This document shows positions 51,170 through 62,057 of a DNA stretch of 64,000 bases, one piece after another (the first letter of the stretch is position 1; every line of letters begins with the position of its first letter). The notes beneath the pieces were generated by a model, which was not told the DNA's origin, ran no database searches, and saw nothing but the letters and a program-made list of their open reading frames with translations. The position numbers were made by a program, and so were the translations under genes. Source of the stretch: Pseudomonas svalbardensis (lineage in GTDB: Bacteria > Pseudomonadota > Gammaproteobacteria > Pseudomonadales > Pseudomonadaceae); NCBI RefSeq assembly GCF_030053115.1, contig NZ_CP125619.1, forward strand, positions 497,001 to 561,000, in the 5' to 3' direction.

Positions 51170-52603
51170 TCAGGGACGGGCGTTGAGTTGCTCTGCCGCA
51201 GCCTTGGCCAGGTCCGGCGGCAGGAAGTCTTTATCCGGGTTGTAGTCGGCCTTGAGATAACGCGCCAGGTCCTGCAAATCCCCTGGGTTCAAGGTGCCCG
51301 CGGCCTGTTTCAAGCGCAGGTTGTCGAGGATGTAGTCGTAACGGGTGTTGTTGTAGTTGCGCACCGATGTGTACAGCTGACGCTGCGCATCCAGCACGTC
51401 GACGATGTTTCGCGTACCCACCTGATAACCGATTTCGGTCGCTTCCACCGCGCTCTGGTTGGAGATGATCGACTGCTTGCGCGCTTGCACCTGCTCCACA
51501 TCAGTGTTCACCGCGCGGTGCAGGTTGCGGGTGTTTTCTACCACTTGCCGACGCAGGGATTCGCGCTGTTGTTCGGTTTGATCCAGGCGCGAGTAAGACT
51601 CGCGAACCTGTGAAGTGGTCAGGCCGCCGCTGTAGATAGGGATACTCAATTGCAAGGCCAGCGTGCGTTGCTCGACGTTACCGCCGTAAGGCGTACCGAA
51701 GGCGTTCGGGTTGCTGAAACCCATGGCGTCGTTGTCACCCTTCTCGTATTTCGCCACGGCATCCAGGGTCGGTGCGTGACCGGCCTTGCGCTGCTTGAGG
51801 GTTTCTTCGGCGGCGCTGACGGCGTAGTTGCTGGCCAGCAAATTCAGGTTCTGTTTGGCGGCGGTGTCGACCCAGGCTTTGGCGTCGTTCGGTGCCGGAG
51901 GCAGAATCGGCAAGGTGTGGACGATGCCCTGGATCGAGTTGTACTGACGATTGGTCAGGGTGATCAACGCTTCAAACGCATCATCGACCTGACGCTGCGC
52001 GACGATCCGGTTGGCTCGCGCGGTGTCGTAACTGGCTTGCGATTGCAGCACGTCGGTCTTGTCCGAGAGGCCGACGTCGAAGCGCTCGTTGGACTGATCG
52101 AGCTGACGCTTGAACGCTGCCTCTTCGGCCTTGGTCGAGGCCAGATTGTCTTGGCTGCGCAGCACGTTGAAATAGCTTTCGGACGTTTGCAGGATCAGGT
52201 TCTGCTCGGTCGCCGAGAGTTGCAGTGCAGCCTGTTCGTTGACGTCCTTGGCGGCCTGATACTGGAACCAGCGATCGGCACGGAAAAGTGGCTGGGCCAA
52301 GGTCGCCTGATAGGAATGGGCGCTGCGATTGGCAACGGCTGACGGTTGATCGAGGTCGGTGCGCACGTTGGCCACCTGGGCACCGCCAGAGATGTTCGGT
52401 AACAAACCGGCGCGGGCTTGGGGCACGACTTCTTTCTGCGCGCCGTACTGAGCGCGAGCGGCAGCCAGGTCGGCGTTGTTGTCCACCGCTTCCTGATAGA
52501 CGCTGACCAGATCGGTTTTGGTCGATAAGGGCGCTTCTGCTGCCCAGGCCATTCCGTTGGACGCACAAGACACGGCAAGGGCCAGTGAGAGTTTGCGCAG
52601 CAT
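51170..52603 (-). CDS. tolC: TolC family outer membrane efflux/secretion channel
   Basis: 477 residues with a signal peptide (LSLALAVSCASNGMAWA, cleavage near residue 21). Two tandem OEP repeats of long helices and short strands: LVSVYQEAVDNNADLAAARA and SYFNVLRSQDNLAST in the first, and LNLLASNYAVSAAEETLKQ and VEATEIGYQVGTRNIVDVLD in the second. Forms the trimeric outer membrane exit duct for type I secretion or RND pumps. No pump genes adjoin, so it is probably the general TolC (PA4974 position). Convergent with the IS110 gene. Confidence 0.92.
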   Translation of the reverse strand: MLRKLSLALAVSCASNGMAWAAEAPLSTKTDLVSVYQEAVDNNADLAAARAQYGAQKEVVPQARAGLLPNISGGAQVANVRTDLDQPSAVANRSAHSYQATLAQPLFRADRWFQYQAAKDVNEQAALQLSATEQNLILQTSESYFNVLRSQDNLASTKAEEAAFKRQLDQSNERFDVGLSDKTDVLQSQASYDTARANRIVAQRQVDDAFEALITLTNRQYNSIQGIVHTLPILPPAPNDAKAWVDTAAKQNLNLLASNYAVSAAEETLKQRKAGHAPTLDAVAKYEKGDNDAMGFSNPNAFGTPYGGNVEQRTLALQLSIPIYSGGLTTSQVRESYSRLDQTEQQRESLRRQVVENTRNLHRAVNTDVEQVQARKQSIISNQSAVEATEIGYQVGTRNIVDVLDAQRQLYTSVRNYNNTRYDYILDNLRLKQAAGTLNPGDLQDLARYLKADYNPDKDFLPPDLAKAAAEQLNARP

Positions 52604-52802
52604 GAGGCCATCCCTAAAAAATTACGCTGATAATTTGAGCGCCAAGGCTACGGCGCGGCTCATACAGCGTCAAGGCGCGGTATGGCGTAGCGAGTGTAGT
52701 TGTGAGCAACGACGGCAACAATCCTGCAATTGCGCCATTCATCATGGTGTTTGCCGCGGTGTTGGCGTTCTTTGCCAGTTGTGTCTAGACTGGCCGGGTT
52801 CT

Positions 52803-52890
52803 TGTCGGGGTGCCTTGCTATGAGGCTGAGATCGAATAATTTCGGATCCCGTTGAACCTGATCAGGTTAGCGCCTGCGTAGGGAACAAGA
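52803..52890 (+). promoter_or_regulatory. TPP riboswitch (THI element) of thiC
   Basis: The conserved core is present in order: TCGGGGTGCC, then GGCTGAGAT, a short variable hairpin, CCCGTTGAACCTGATCAGGT, and GCGCCTGCGTAGGGAACAAG. It binds thiamine pyrophosphate and lowers thiC expression. It lies 175 bases ahead of the thiC ATG. The 462-base gap 52604-53065 otherwise shows only the upstream ends of tolC and thiC. Confidence 0.96.
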
Positions 52891-52966
52891 TTTCTCGTCA
52901 CCCGGCGAGTCCTCTTGTGCTTCGTCCGGGATGTTGTTCGACAATCGAACACCCCTCGAGCACTGA

Positions 52967-54955
<1,989 letters not shown>

Positions 54956-54989
54956 TCTGACCTGAAAAGGTGGGGCCAGAAAGGGCCCC

Positions 54990-55064
54990 ATCGCCAGCAG
55001 GCTGGCTCCCACACTGGATTTGTGGTGTTCACAAGTCCCCTGTGGGAGCCAGCCTGCTGGCGAT
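54990..55064. repeat. REP pair between thiC and the permease gene
   Basis: Perfect 24-base inverted arms at 54990-55013 and 55041-55064, with the GTGGGAGCCAGCCTGCTGGC core. Confidence 0.9.
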
Positions 55065-55105
55065 AGCGATCACATAACAACAAATGTCCCTCTGAGATAA
55101 CACCC

Positions 55106-56398
55106 TTGAGCATTCAACCCAGCACTTATTCCCCAGATATCGCGGTGCCCAAAGACAAACGTGTCTTTGGCGGCCGCGATCTGTTTTCCCTGTGGTTCTC
55201 CCTCGGCATCGGTCTGATGGTCCTGCAGACCGGCGCTCTGCTCGCACCAGGTCTGGGCCTGTCCGGCTCGTTGCTGGCCATCTTCCTCGGTACGCTGGTC
55301 GGTGTTCTGCTGCTGGCTGCGGTCGGCGTGATCGGCAGCGACACCGGCCTGTCGTCGATGGCCGCGCTCAAACTCAGCCTCGGTGCAAAAGGCGCGAGCC
55401 TGCCTGCCGTATTGAACCTGCTGCAACTGATCGGTTGGGGCTCGTTCGAAATCATCGTCATGCGCGATGCCGCCAGCCTGCTCGGCGCGCGTGCGTTCAG
55501 CGAAGGCAGTCTGTTGTCCAGTCCATTGCTCTGGACTGTGTTCTTTGGTGGTTTGGCGACCTTGCTGGCCGTCAGTGGTCCGCTGACATTCGTGCGACAG
55601 ATCCTGCGCAAGTGGGGCATCTGGGTGCTCCTGGCCGCGTGCATCTGGCTGACCTGGAACCTGTTCGCCAAGGCTGATCTGGCGACGTTGTGGGCGCAGG
55701 CCGGTGATGGTTCGATGTCGTTCGCCGTGGGCTTCGACATTGCCATCGCCATGCCGCTGTCCTGGCTGCCACTGATTGCCGACTACTCGCGTTTCGGCAA
55801 GCGTGCGAAAAACGTGTTCGGCGGCACGGCAGTGGGTTTCTTTGTTGGTAACTTCTGGCTGATGAGCCTGGGCGTGGCCTACACCCTGGCGTTTGCGCCG
55901 AGCGGAGAAGTGAATGCCTTGCTGTTGGCATTGGCCGGTGCTGGCCTCGGGATTCCGCTGCTGCTGATCCTGCTGGATGAGTCGGAAAATGCCTTTGCCG
56001 ATATTCACTCGGCAGCGGTGTCCAGCGGAATTCTGTTGCGCTTGAAAGTCGAGCATCTGGCCTTGGCCATCGGCGTGATCTGCACACTGATCGCGTGCCT
56101 GGCGCCATTGGCCCAGTATCAAAACTTCCTGCTGTTGATCGGTTCGGTGTTTGCGCCGCTGTTCGGCGTGGTGCTGGTGGATCACTTCATCCTGCGCAAA
56201 CGCAGTGCTCGCGTGGCGTCAGCCACATTGCGCTGGCCTGCGTTGCTCGCCTGGTTGGGCGGAGTAAGCACCTATCATTTGCTGGCTAATCTGTACCCGG
56301 ACATCGGCGCAACCCTGCCGTCACTGATTCTGGCAGGGCTGCTGCAACTCGTGCTGGGTCAGGCCTTCAGTTACGGCCAGGAAACAGCTCGGGCTTGA
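55106..56398 (+). CDS. cytX: NCS1-family permease, probable HMP transporter CytX
   Basis: 430 residues from TTG 55106 (MSIQPSTYSPDIAVPKDKR); twelve transmembrane helices starting near residue 27. The cytosine/purine permease (NCS1) pattern is visible in GIGLMVLQTGALLAPGLGL, LIGWGSFEIIVMRDAASLLG and MPLSWLPLIADYSRFGKRAK. Lying directly behind riboswitch-controlled thiC, it fits CytX, which imports hydroxymethylpyrimidine. The role is inferred from context; cytosine import is the alternative. Its 3' end overlaps the next gene on the other strand by 32 bases. Confidence 0.82.
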   Translation: MSIQPSTYSPDIAVPKDKRVFGGRDLFSLWFSLGIGLMVLQTGALLAPGLGLSGSLLAIFLGTLVGVLLLAAVGVIGSDTGLSSMAALKLSLGAKGASLPAVLNLLQLIGWGSFEIIVMRDAASLLGARAFSEGSLLSSPLLWTVFFGGLATLLAVSGPLTFVRQILRKWGIWVLLAACIWLTWNLFAKADLATLWAQAGDGSMSFAVGFDIAIAMPLSWLPLIADYSRFGKRAKNVFGGTAVGFFVGNFWLMSLGVAYTLAFAPSGEVNALLLALAGAGLGIPLLLILLDESENAFADIHSAAVSSGILLRLKVEHLALAIGVICTLIACLAPLAQYQNFLLLIGSVFAPLFGVVLVDHFILRKRSARVASATLRWPALLAWLGGVSTYHLLANLYPDIGATLPSLILAGLLQLVLGQAFSYGQETARA

Positions 56399-57113
56399 TG
56401 ATGCCGTTCAGGCGAGGGTAGGGGATCTTCAGTTCGATGTGGCCCAGCGCGTAAGGCGCGATGGTGCTGGTTTCGTACTTGAGGATCACGCCGCCGTAGG
56501 TCAGCGCCACGTTTTGGGTTTTCTGGAATTGCCAGTTCTTCAGGAACTCCGGTTCCTGATCGAGCTTGGTGCTGATCAGCCAACTGTTGTGTGCCACCTG
56601 CGCGGCTTTCCAGAACGCCTCTTCCTGCCCGGGCACTAACATGTCCGACAGCGTCAGCACTTTGTGTTGCTGGCGTGAATAGTTGATGAAGCTGCGGCCC
56701 GGCGTGCCATGGGCGCCGCCGGTGTCCAGGTAGCTGGAGAATTCAACGATCACCAAGCCGTCATGCTGCTCACGTACCTTGGCTTGCAGGTAACTGCTGT
56801 AGCGCGGGCCGGCACTGCTCAAAAACTGCTCGCGATACGCTGCCAGCGTCGGCGCTACCGGGGCATCGGGCGAGGTGCGGGTCATTTGCAGCAGGCGTTT
56901 TTCGATAATGCCGTCCAACTGCGGTTCGTCTGGGAAGCGCAGCGTATCGATGTTCACCAGTGGGCAGTCAGGTGTTGTGCAACCCGGTTTCAGTTGTTCG
57001 GAAGCGTCGCGGGTGGTTTCCAGCGGCGTCCGGTAGTTGGGTTGGAACAAACTCTGGCAGGCGCCCAGGGTCAGGGCGATTGCGGCCACGGAGGCGATTT
57101 TAAAAAGCGACAT
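56367..57113 (-). CDS. DUF3298 (RsiV-like) domain lipoprotein
   Basis: 248 residues. A lipoprotein signal is followed by the lipobox LTLGACQ with Cys near residue 19. The DUF3298/DUF4163 fold covers the mature part: VIVEFSSYLDTGGAHGTPGRS (near 122), LTLSDMLVPGQEEAF and VALTYGGVILKYE...APYALGHIEL. Probably anchored in the outer membrane with the domain in the periplasm. The family is known in anti-sigma RsiV and peptidoglycan-related proteins; the task here is unknown (PA4972 position). Confidence 0.85.
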   Translation of the reverse strand: MSLFKIASVAAIALTLGACQSLFQPNYRTPLETTRDASEQLKPGCTTPDCPLVNIDTLRFPDEPQLDGIIEKRLLQMTRTSPDAPVAPTLAAYREQFLSSAGPRYSSYLQAKVREQHDGLVIVEFSSYLDTGGAHGTPGRSFINYSRQQHKVLTLSDMLVPGQEEAFWKAAQVAHNSWLISTKLDQEPEFLKNWQFQKTQNVALTYGGVILKYETSTIAPYALGHIELKIPYPRLNGIIKPELFPGRN

Positions 57114-57341
57114 GGGCGTCCTTCATAAAACAGGGAAAGGCAAAAAGTTATCCGCTTCGACTCTCAACGAAGCAGTCAGTTCGCCACTAAGCTAATTAGA
57201 GTTGGTTTCGCCCTCACCGTCTATCCCGCTGACTGTAAAGGGGCTGCATCAAAGGTCGCGGGCGCGTTAGGATGGCGCGAAGTCGAGGTTGCAAGTAACA
57301 AAAAGGAGCCTCGTAACGGATTTGCAGTAAAGAGGATAGTC

Positions 57342-57959
57342 ATGACTGATTTTGCCAACGCCATTCCGACCGCCGTTGATATCGTCCGGCGCGAAAAGTG
57401 CTACGAGGGCTTCTATAAGCTTGATCGTGTGCACTTGCGTCACGAATTGTTCGCCGGTGGCATGAGTCGCGAGATCAATCGTGAAGTGTTTGTTCGCCAC
57501 GATGCGGTGTGCGTACTGCCTTACGATCCGCAGCGTGACGAAGTGGTGTTGATCGAGCAGTTTCGCGTCGGCGCCATGGGCAAGACCGACAATCCATGGC
57601 TGATCGAACTGGTCGCCGGTCTGATCGACAAGGATGAAGTGCCGGAAGAAGTTGCTCACCGCGAGGCGCAGGAGGAAGCTGGGCTTGTGTTCGGGGCGCT
57701 CTGGCCGATGACCAAGTACTTTCCATCGCCGGGCGGCAGCAATGAATTTGTGCACTTGTACCTGGGGCGTTGCGACAGCACCGGCGTCGGCGGCCTGCAT
57801 GGGCTGGAGGAAGAAGCAGAAGATATCCGCGTCACGGTCTGGGCGTTCGAAGATGCCCTGCAGGCTGTACGCGACGGACGAATTGCCAACGCGGCCAGCA
57901 TCATTGCCTTGCAATGGCTAGCTTTGAACCGCGTTGAAGTGAGGGGGTTATGGTCGTAA
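57342..57959 (+). CDS. nudF: ADP-ribose diphosphatase (Nudix)
   Basis: 205 residues. It hydrolyses ADP-ribose to AMP and ribose 5-phosphate. The Nudix box G-x5-E-x7-R-E-x2-E-E-x-G is complete (GLIDKDEVPEEVAHREAQEE, near residue 97). LIEQFRVGAM and FPSPGGSNEFVHLYLG are typical of NudF/ADPRase. ATG 57342 follows GAGGA. Promoter of the nudF-DUF1249-cpdA run probably lies in 57114-57341, where I see no sharp motif. It overlaps the next gene by ten bases. Confidence 0.94.
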   Translation: MTDFANAIPTAVDIVRREKCYEGFYKLDRVHLRHELFAGGMSREINREVFVRHDAVCVLPYDPQRDEVVLIEQFRVGAMGKTDNPWLIELVAGLIDKDEVPEEVAHREAQEEAGLVFGALWPMTKYFPSPGGSNEFVHLYLGRCDSTGVGGLHGLEEEAEDIRVTVWAFEDALQAVRDGRIANAASIIALQWLALNRVEVRGLWS

Positions 57960-58402
57960 ACAAACTGCGCGATCGTTATCGGGTCGACCTCGTGGGGCTG
58001 CAAGCCTCCTGCGAGGCCAACTACGCGCGCCTGATGCGACTGCTACCGGACATGCGCAACGAGCCGGAGGCGCGGCGCATTGCCGTGACCCACGGCGACC
58101 AGATGCTCGGCGTGCTGGCCCTTGAAGTCCTTCAAGTCTGCCCGTACACCACAACCTTGCAAGTGCGCCAGGAACACAGCCTGCCGTGGCTGCCGGTGCC
58201 GCAACTGGAAGTTCAGGTCTATCACGACGCGTGCATGGCCGAAGTCGTCAGCGCCGAACATGCGCGACGCTTTCGCGGCATCTATCCTTACCCGAATGCC
58301 TCAATGCATCAGCCGGACGAAAAGGCCCAGCTGAATATGTTTCTGGGCGAATGGCTGAGCCATTGCCTGGCCTGCGGGCACGAGTACGCCGTTGTGCGCT
58401 GA
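57950..58402 (+). CDS. DUF1249 family protein
   Basis: 150 residues from ATG 57950, preceded by GAGGGGG within the nudF end. Contains RYRVDLVGLQASCEANYARLMRLLP, then strands (LALEVLQVCPYTTTLQVRQE) and an acidic-to-aromatic segment RRFRGIYPYPNASMHQPDEK, the normal DUF1249 (YqiB) layout. In enterobacteria the homologue sits between nudF and cpdA as here. Function unknown. Confidence 0.9.
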   Translation: MVVNKLRDRYRVDLVGLQASCEANYARLMRLLPDMRNEPEARRIAVTHGDQMLGVLALEVLQVCPYTTTLQVRQEHSLPWLPVPQLEVQVYHDACMAEVVSAEHARRFRGIYPYPNASMHQPDEKAQLNMFLGEWLSHCLACGHEYAVVR

Positions 58403-58501
58403 GTGTGAACTGCATCAAGTTCACAGGTTTCCCCTTTTGATCATCCCCCAGCATAATTGCGGCACTCATCCAATCCCGTGATTCAGCCCTGGGAGAACGC
58501 C

Positions 58502-59317
58502 TTGCCGAGCGTATCCACATCGACCACCGCCGATTCGGCGTTGCTGGTGCAACTTTCCGACAGTCATCTGTTTGCCGAGACGGACGGGACGTTGTTGGGC
58601 ATGAATACCTGTGACAGCCTGCAAAAAGTCATTGAGCTGGTGCGGCTTCAGCAGCCGCAGATCGACCTGATTATTGCCAGTGGCGATCTTTCTCAGGACG
58701 GGACGCTGGAGTCCTATCAGCAATTTCGCGACCTGACGCGGCAGCTCGATGCGCCGGCGCGCTGGATTCCCGGTAATCATGATGAGCCGCGGATCATGGC
58801 GGAGGCCGCCGTGCAGAGCGCGTTGCTTGAGCCGGTGGTGGATGTCGCTAACTGGCGCGTCACATTGCTCGATTCGGCCGTACCGGGTTCGGTGCCGGGG
58901 TATTTGCAAGATGAGCAGCTACAGTTGCTGGCCCGTTCGTTGAGTGAGGCGCCGGAGCGCCATCATCTGGTGTGCTTCCATCATCATCCGGTGTCGATTG
59001 GCTGTGTGTGGATGGAGCCGATTGGATTGCGCAATCCAGACGCGTTGTTTGCCGTGCTGGATCGGTTTCCGCAGGTGCGCGCTGTTTTATGGGGGCATGT
59101 GCATCAAGAGATCGACCAGGTTCGCAAGGGTGTGCGGCTGATTGCCTCGCCTTCCACGTGTATTCAGTTCGAACCGGGCAGTGATGATTTCAAGGTCAGT
59201 GACCAGGCGCCGGGGTATCGCTGGTTGCGGCTTTTGCCTGATGGCCAGCTGGAAACCGGCGTGGAACGCGTTACCGGGTTCGACTTCGAGGTTGATTACG
59301 GCTCCAACGGCTATTGA
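58502..59317 (+). CDS. cpdA: 3',5'-cyclic-AMP phosphodiesterase CpdA
   Basis: 271 residues from TTG 58502, chosen because GGGAG at 58491-58495 is well placed; the longer in-frame ATG 58457 lacks a site. Calcineurin-like metal-binding motifs: LSDSHLF, ASGDLSQDG (near 60), PGNHDEP (near 92), CFHHHPVSIG (near 161) and WGHVHQEID (near 198). It lowers cAMP and so Vfr/Crp signalling. Part of the conserved nudF-yqiB-cpdA-yqiA-parE order. Confidence 0.93.
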   Translation: MPSVSTSTTADSALLVQLSDSHLFAETDGTLLGMNTCDSLQKVIELVRLQQPQIDLIIASGDLSQDGTLESYQQFRDLTRQLDAPARWIPGNHDEPRIMAEAAVQSALLEPVVDVANWRVTLLDSAVPGSVPGYLQDEQLQLLARSLSEAPERHHLVCFHHHPVSIGCVWMEPIGLRNPDALFAVLDRFPQVRAVLWGHVHQEIDQVRKGVRLIASPSTCIQFEPGSDDFKVSDQAPGYRWLRLLPDGQLETGVERVTGFDFEVDYGSNGY

Positions 59318-59333
59318 TCACCCCGTCCCCCTG

Positions 59334-59397
59334 TAGGAGCACGGCTTGCCGGCGATGGCGTCTTTGAAGTCGCCATCGCGAGCAAGCTTTGCTCCTA
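59334..59397. repeat. Imperfect REP pair between cpdA and yqiA
   Basis: 59334-59360 and 59371-59397 are imperfect inverted copies (TAGGAGC...CGATGGCG and CGCCATCG...GCTCCTA) with a ten-base loop. Confidence 0.7.
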
Positions 59398-59489
59398 AAG
59401 GTGCGCGTACATTTCGATGGATGCTGGCGCCCAACATTTCCCGGCACCCTGTAAACTGCGCCTCTTTACCCGACGCACAGGGAGCTCAA

Positions 59490-60098
59490 ATGTCTGGTTC
59501 GATCCTTTATATCCACGGTTTCAACAGCGCGCCCTCGTCTAAAAAGGCTACGCAGTTGGTACAAGTGATGGAACGTCTGGGCTTGAGCGATCAGTTGCGC
59601 GTTCCGGCCTTGCATCACCATCCGCGTGAGGCCATCGGTCAGCTAAACAAGGCGATTGAGGAGCTTGGGCGACCACTGCTGGTCGGCAGCTCACTCGGCG
59701 GCTACTATGCGACTCACTTGGCCGAGCGCCATGGCCTCAAGGCCCTGTTGATCAACCCTGCCGTCAGTCCGCACCGGATGTTCGACGGGTATCTGGGGAC
59801 GCAGAAAAACCTGTATACCGATGAGGCCTGGGAGTTGACCCACGACCACGTGACGGCCCTGGCCGAGCTGGAAGTGCCGGCGCCCCAGGACCCGCAGCGG
59901 TATCAGGTGTGGTTGCAGACCGGCGATGAAACGCTGGACTATCGCCTCGCCCAGCAGTACTACCGGGCCTGTGCCTTGCGTATCCAGGCCGGCGGCGACC
60001 ATAGTTTTCAGGGTTTTGCCGCGCAACTTCCGGCAATGCTCAGTTTTGCCGGCATCGGCGCAGATTTGTATCAGGCGATTGATTTCACTGCACTGTGA
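59490..60098 (+). CDS. yqiA: YqiA/YcfP family alpha/beta-hydrolase fold esterase
   Basis: 202 residues from ATG 59490 with GGGAG upstream; the frame opens earlier without a site. Visible: ILYIHGFNSAPSSKK (near 5), the nucleophile elbow VGSSLGGYYATHLAE (Ser near residue 70) and AGGDHSFQGFA at the end with the catalytic His. A small intracellular esterase of unknown natural substrate that lies before parE in many gamma-proteobacteria. Confidence 0.92.
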   Translation: MSGSILYIHGFNSAPSSKKATQLVQVMERLGLSDQLRVPALHHHPREAIGQLNKAIEELGRPLLVGSSLGGYYATHLAERHGLKALLINPAVSPHRMFDGYLGTQKNLYTDEAWELTHDHVTALAELEVPAPQDPQRYQVWLQTGDETLDYRLAQQYYRACALRIQAGGDHSFQGFAAQLPAMLSFAGIGADLYQAIDFTAL

Positions 60099-60152
60099 GT
60101 CGTCGCCTCTTTTTCACAGAACACTCTTTTTACAGGCGGACGACGAGACCCC

Positions 60153-62057
60153 ATGGCCACTCCCAGCGCTAGCTCTTATAACGCAGACGCCATCGAAGTC
60201 CTCTCGGGCCTCGACCCGGTGCGCAAACGCCCCGGCATGTACACCGACACCAGTCGGCCGAACCACCTCGCCCAGGAAGTCATCGACAACAGCGTCGACG
60301 AAGCCTTGGCCGGGCACGCGACCTCGGTGCAGGTCATCCTGCACGCCGATCACTCCCTGGAAGTCAGCGATGACGGTCGCGGCATGCCGGTGGATATCCA
60401 CGCCGAAGAAGGCGTCTCGGGCGTCGAGCTGATCCTCACCAAGCTCCATGCGGGTGGCAAGTTTTCCAACAAGAATTACCAGTTCTCCGGCGGTCTGCAC
60501 GGGGTGGGTATTTCCGTGGTCAACGCCTTGTCGAACGAAGTCCGGGTGCGCGTAAAGCGTGACGGCAACGAATACCAGATGACCTTCGCCGACGGTTACA
60601 AGAAAACCGAGCTGGAAATCATTGGTACCGTCGGCAAGCGCAACACGGGTACCAGCGTATTCTTCGCGCCGGACCCGAAATACTTCGATTCGCCGAAATT
60701 CTCCATCAGCCGCCTCAAGCACGTACTCAAGGCCAAGGCCGTTCTGTGCCCGGGGCTGCTGGTCAGTTTTGAAGACAAAGCCACCGGCGAGAAAGTCGAA
60801 TGGCATTACGAAGACGGTCTGCGCTCCTATCTGGTGGACGCGGTCAACGGATTCGAGCGTCTGCCGGACGAACCGTTCTGCGGCAGCCTGGCCGGTAACA
60901 AAGAAGCGGTCGATTGGGCGCTGCTGTGGTTGCCGGAAGGTGGCGACAGCGTTCAGGAAAGCTACGTCAACCTGATCCCGACGGCGCAGGGCGGTACCCA
61001 CGTCAACGGTCTGCGTCAGGGTTTGCTCGACGCGATGCGCGAGTTCTGCGAATTCCGCAGCCTGCTCCCTCGTGGCGTGAAACTGGCGCCGGAAGACGTC
61101 TGGGAGCGCATCGCTTTCGTGCTGTCGATGAAGATGCAAGAGCCGCAATTCTCCGGCCAGACCAAAGAGCGTCTGTCGTCCCGTGAAGCGGCCGCGTTCG
61201 TTTCCGGTGTGGTCAAGGATGCCTTCAGCCTGTGGCTCAACGCCAACCCGGAAACCGGCATGTTGCTGGCGGAACTGGCGATCAACAATGCCGGCCGTCG
61301 TCTGAAGGCCAGCAAGAAGGTCGAGCGCAAGCGCATCACGGCGGGGCCGGCACTGCCGGGCAAACTCGCCGACTGCGCCGGACAGGACCCGATGCGTTCC
61401 GAGCTGTTCCTGGTGGAAGGTGATTCCGCCGGCGGTTCGGCCAAGCAGGCGCGAGACAAAGAATTTCAAGCAATCCTGCCGTTGCGCGGCAAGATTCTGA
61501 ACACCTGGGAAGTCGACGGCAGCGAAGTGCTGGCCAGCCAGGAAGTGCACAACATCGCCGTGGCCATCGGTGTCGATCCGGGCTCGGCGGACATCGCTCA
61601 GCTGCGTTACGGCAAGATCTGCATCCTCGCCGACGCCGACTCCGACGGTCTGCACATCGCCACCTTGCTGTGCGCGTTGTTCGTTCAGCATTTCCGCCCG
61701 TTGGTGGATGCCGGTCACGTCTACGTCGCGATGCCGCCGTTGTACCGTATCGACCTGGGCAAAGAGATTTACTACGCCCTGGACGAAGCCGAACGCGATG
61801 GCATTCTCGATCGTCTGGTGGCCGAGAAGAAACGCGGCAAGCCGCAGGTCACACGATTCAAAGGTCTGGGTGAAATGAACCCGCCGCAGCTGCGCGAAAC
61901 CACCATGGACCCGAACACTCGGCGTCTGGTGCAGCTGACGCTGGAGGATTTTGAAGCGACCTCGGAAATGATGGACATGCTGCTGGCGAAGAAACGCGCC
62001 GGTGACCGTAAATCCTGGCTGGAATCCAAAGGTAACCTGGCCGAGGTTCTTGGCTGA
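60153..62057 (+). CDS. parE: DNA topoisomerase IV subunit B
   Basis: 634 residues. ATPase subunit of the topoisomerase that decatenates daughter chromosomes. The GHKL ATP fold: EVIDNSVDEALAG (near 44), VSDDGRGMPVDIH (near 72), GGKFSNKNYQFSGGLHGVG (near 105). TOPRIM: LFLVEGDSAGGSAKQ (near 419) and DADSDGLHIATLL (near 495). Length is normal. Its stop overlaps the next ATG by one base. Confidence 0.97.
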   Translation: MATPSASSYNADAIEVLSGLDPVRKRPGMYTDTSRPNHLAQEVIDNSVDEALAGHATSVQVILHADHSLEVSDDGRGMPVDIHAEEGVSGVELILTKLHAGGKFSNKNYQFSGGLHGVGISVVNALSNEVRVRVKRDGNEYQMTFADGYKKTELEIIGTVGKRNTGTSVFFAPDPKYFDSPKFSISRLKHVLKAKAVLCPGLLVSFEDKATGEKVEWHYEDGLRSYLVDAVNGFERLPDEPFCGSLAGNKEAVDWALLWLPEGGDSVQESYVNLIPTAQGGTHVNGLRQGLLDAMREFCEFRSLLPRGVKLAPEDVWERIAFVLSMKMQEPQFSGQTKERLSSREAAAFVSGVVKDAFSLWLNANPETGMLLAELAINNAGRRLKASKKVERKRITAGPALPGKLADCAGQDPMRSELFLVEGDSAGGSAKQARDKEFQAILPLRGKILNTWEVDGSEVLASQEVHNIAVAIGVDPGSADIAQLRYGKICILADADSDGLHIATLLCALFVQHFRPLVDAGHVYVAMPPLYRIDLGKEIYYALDEAERDGILDRLVAEKKRGKPQVTRFKGLGEMNPPQLRETTMDPNTRRLVQLTLEDFEATSEMMDMLLAKKRAGDRKSWLESKGNLAEVLG

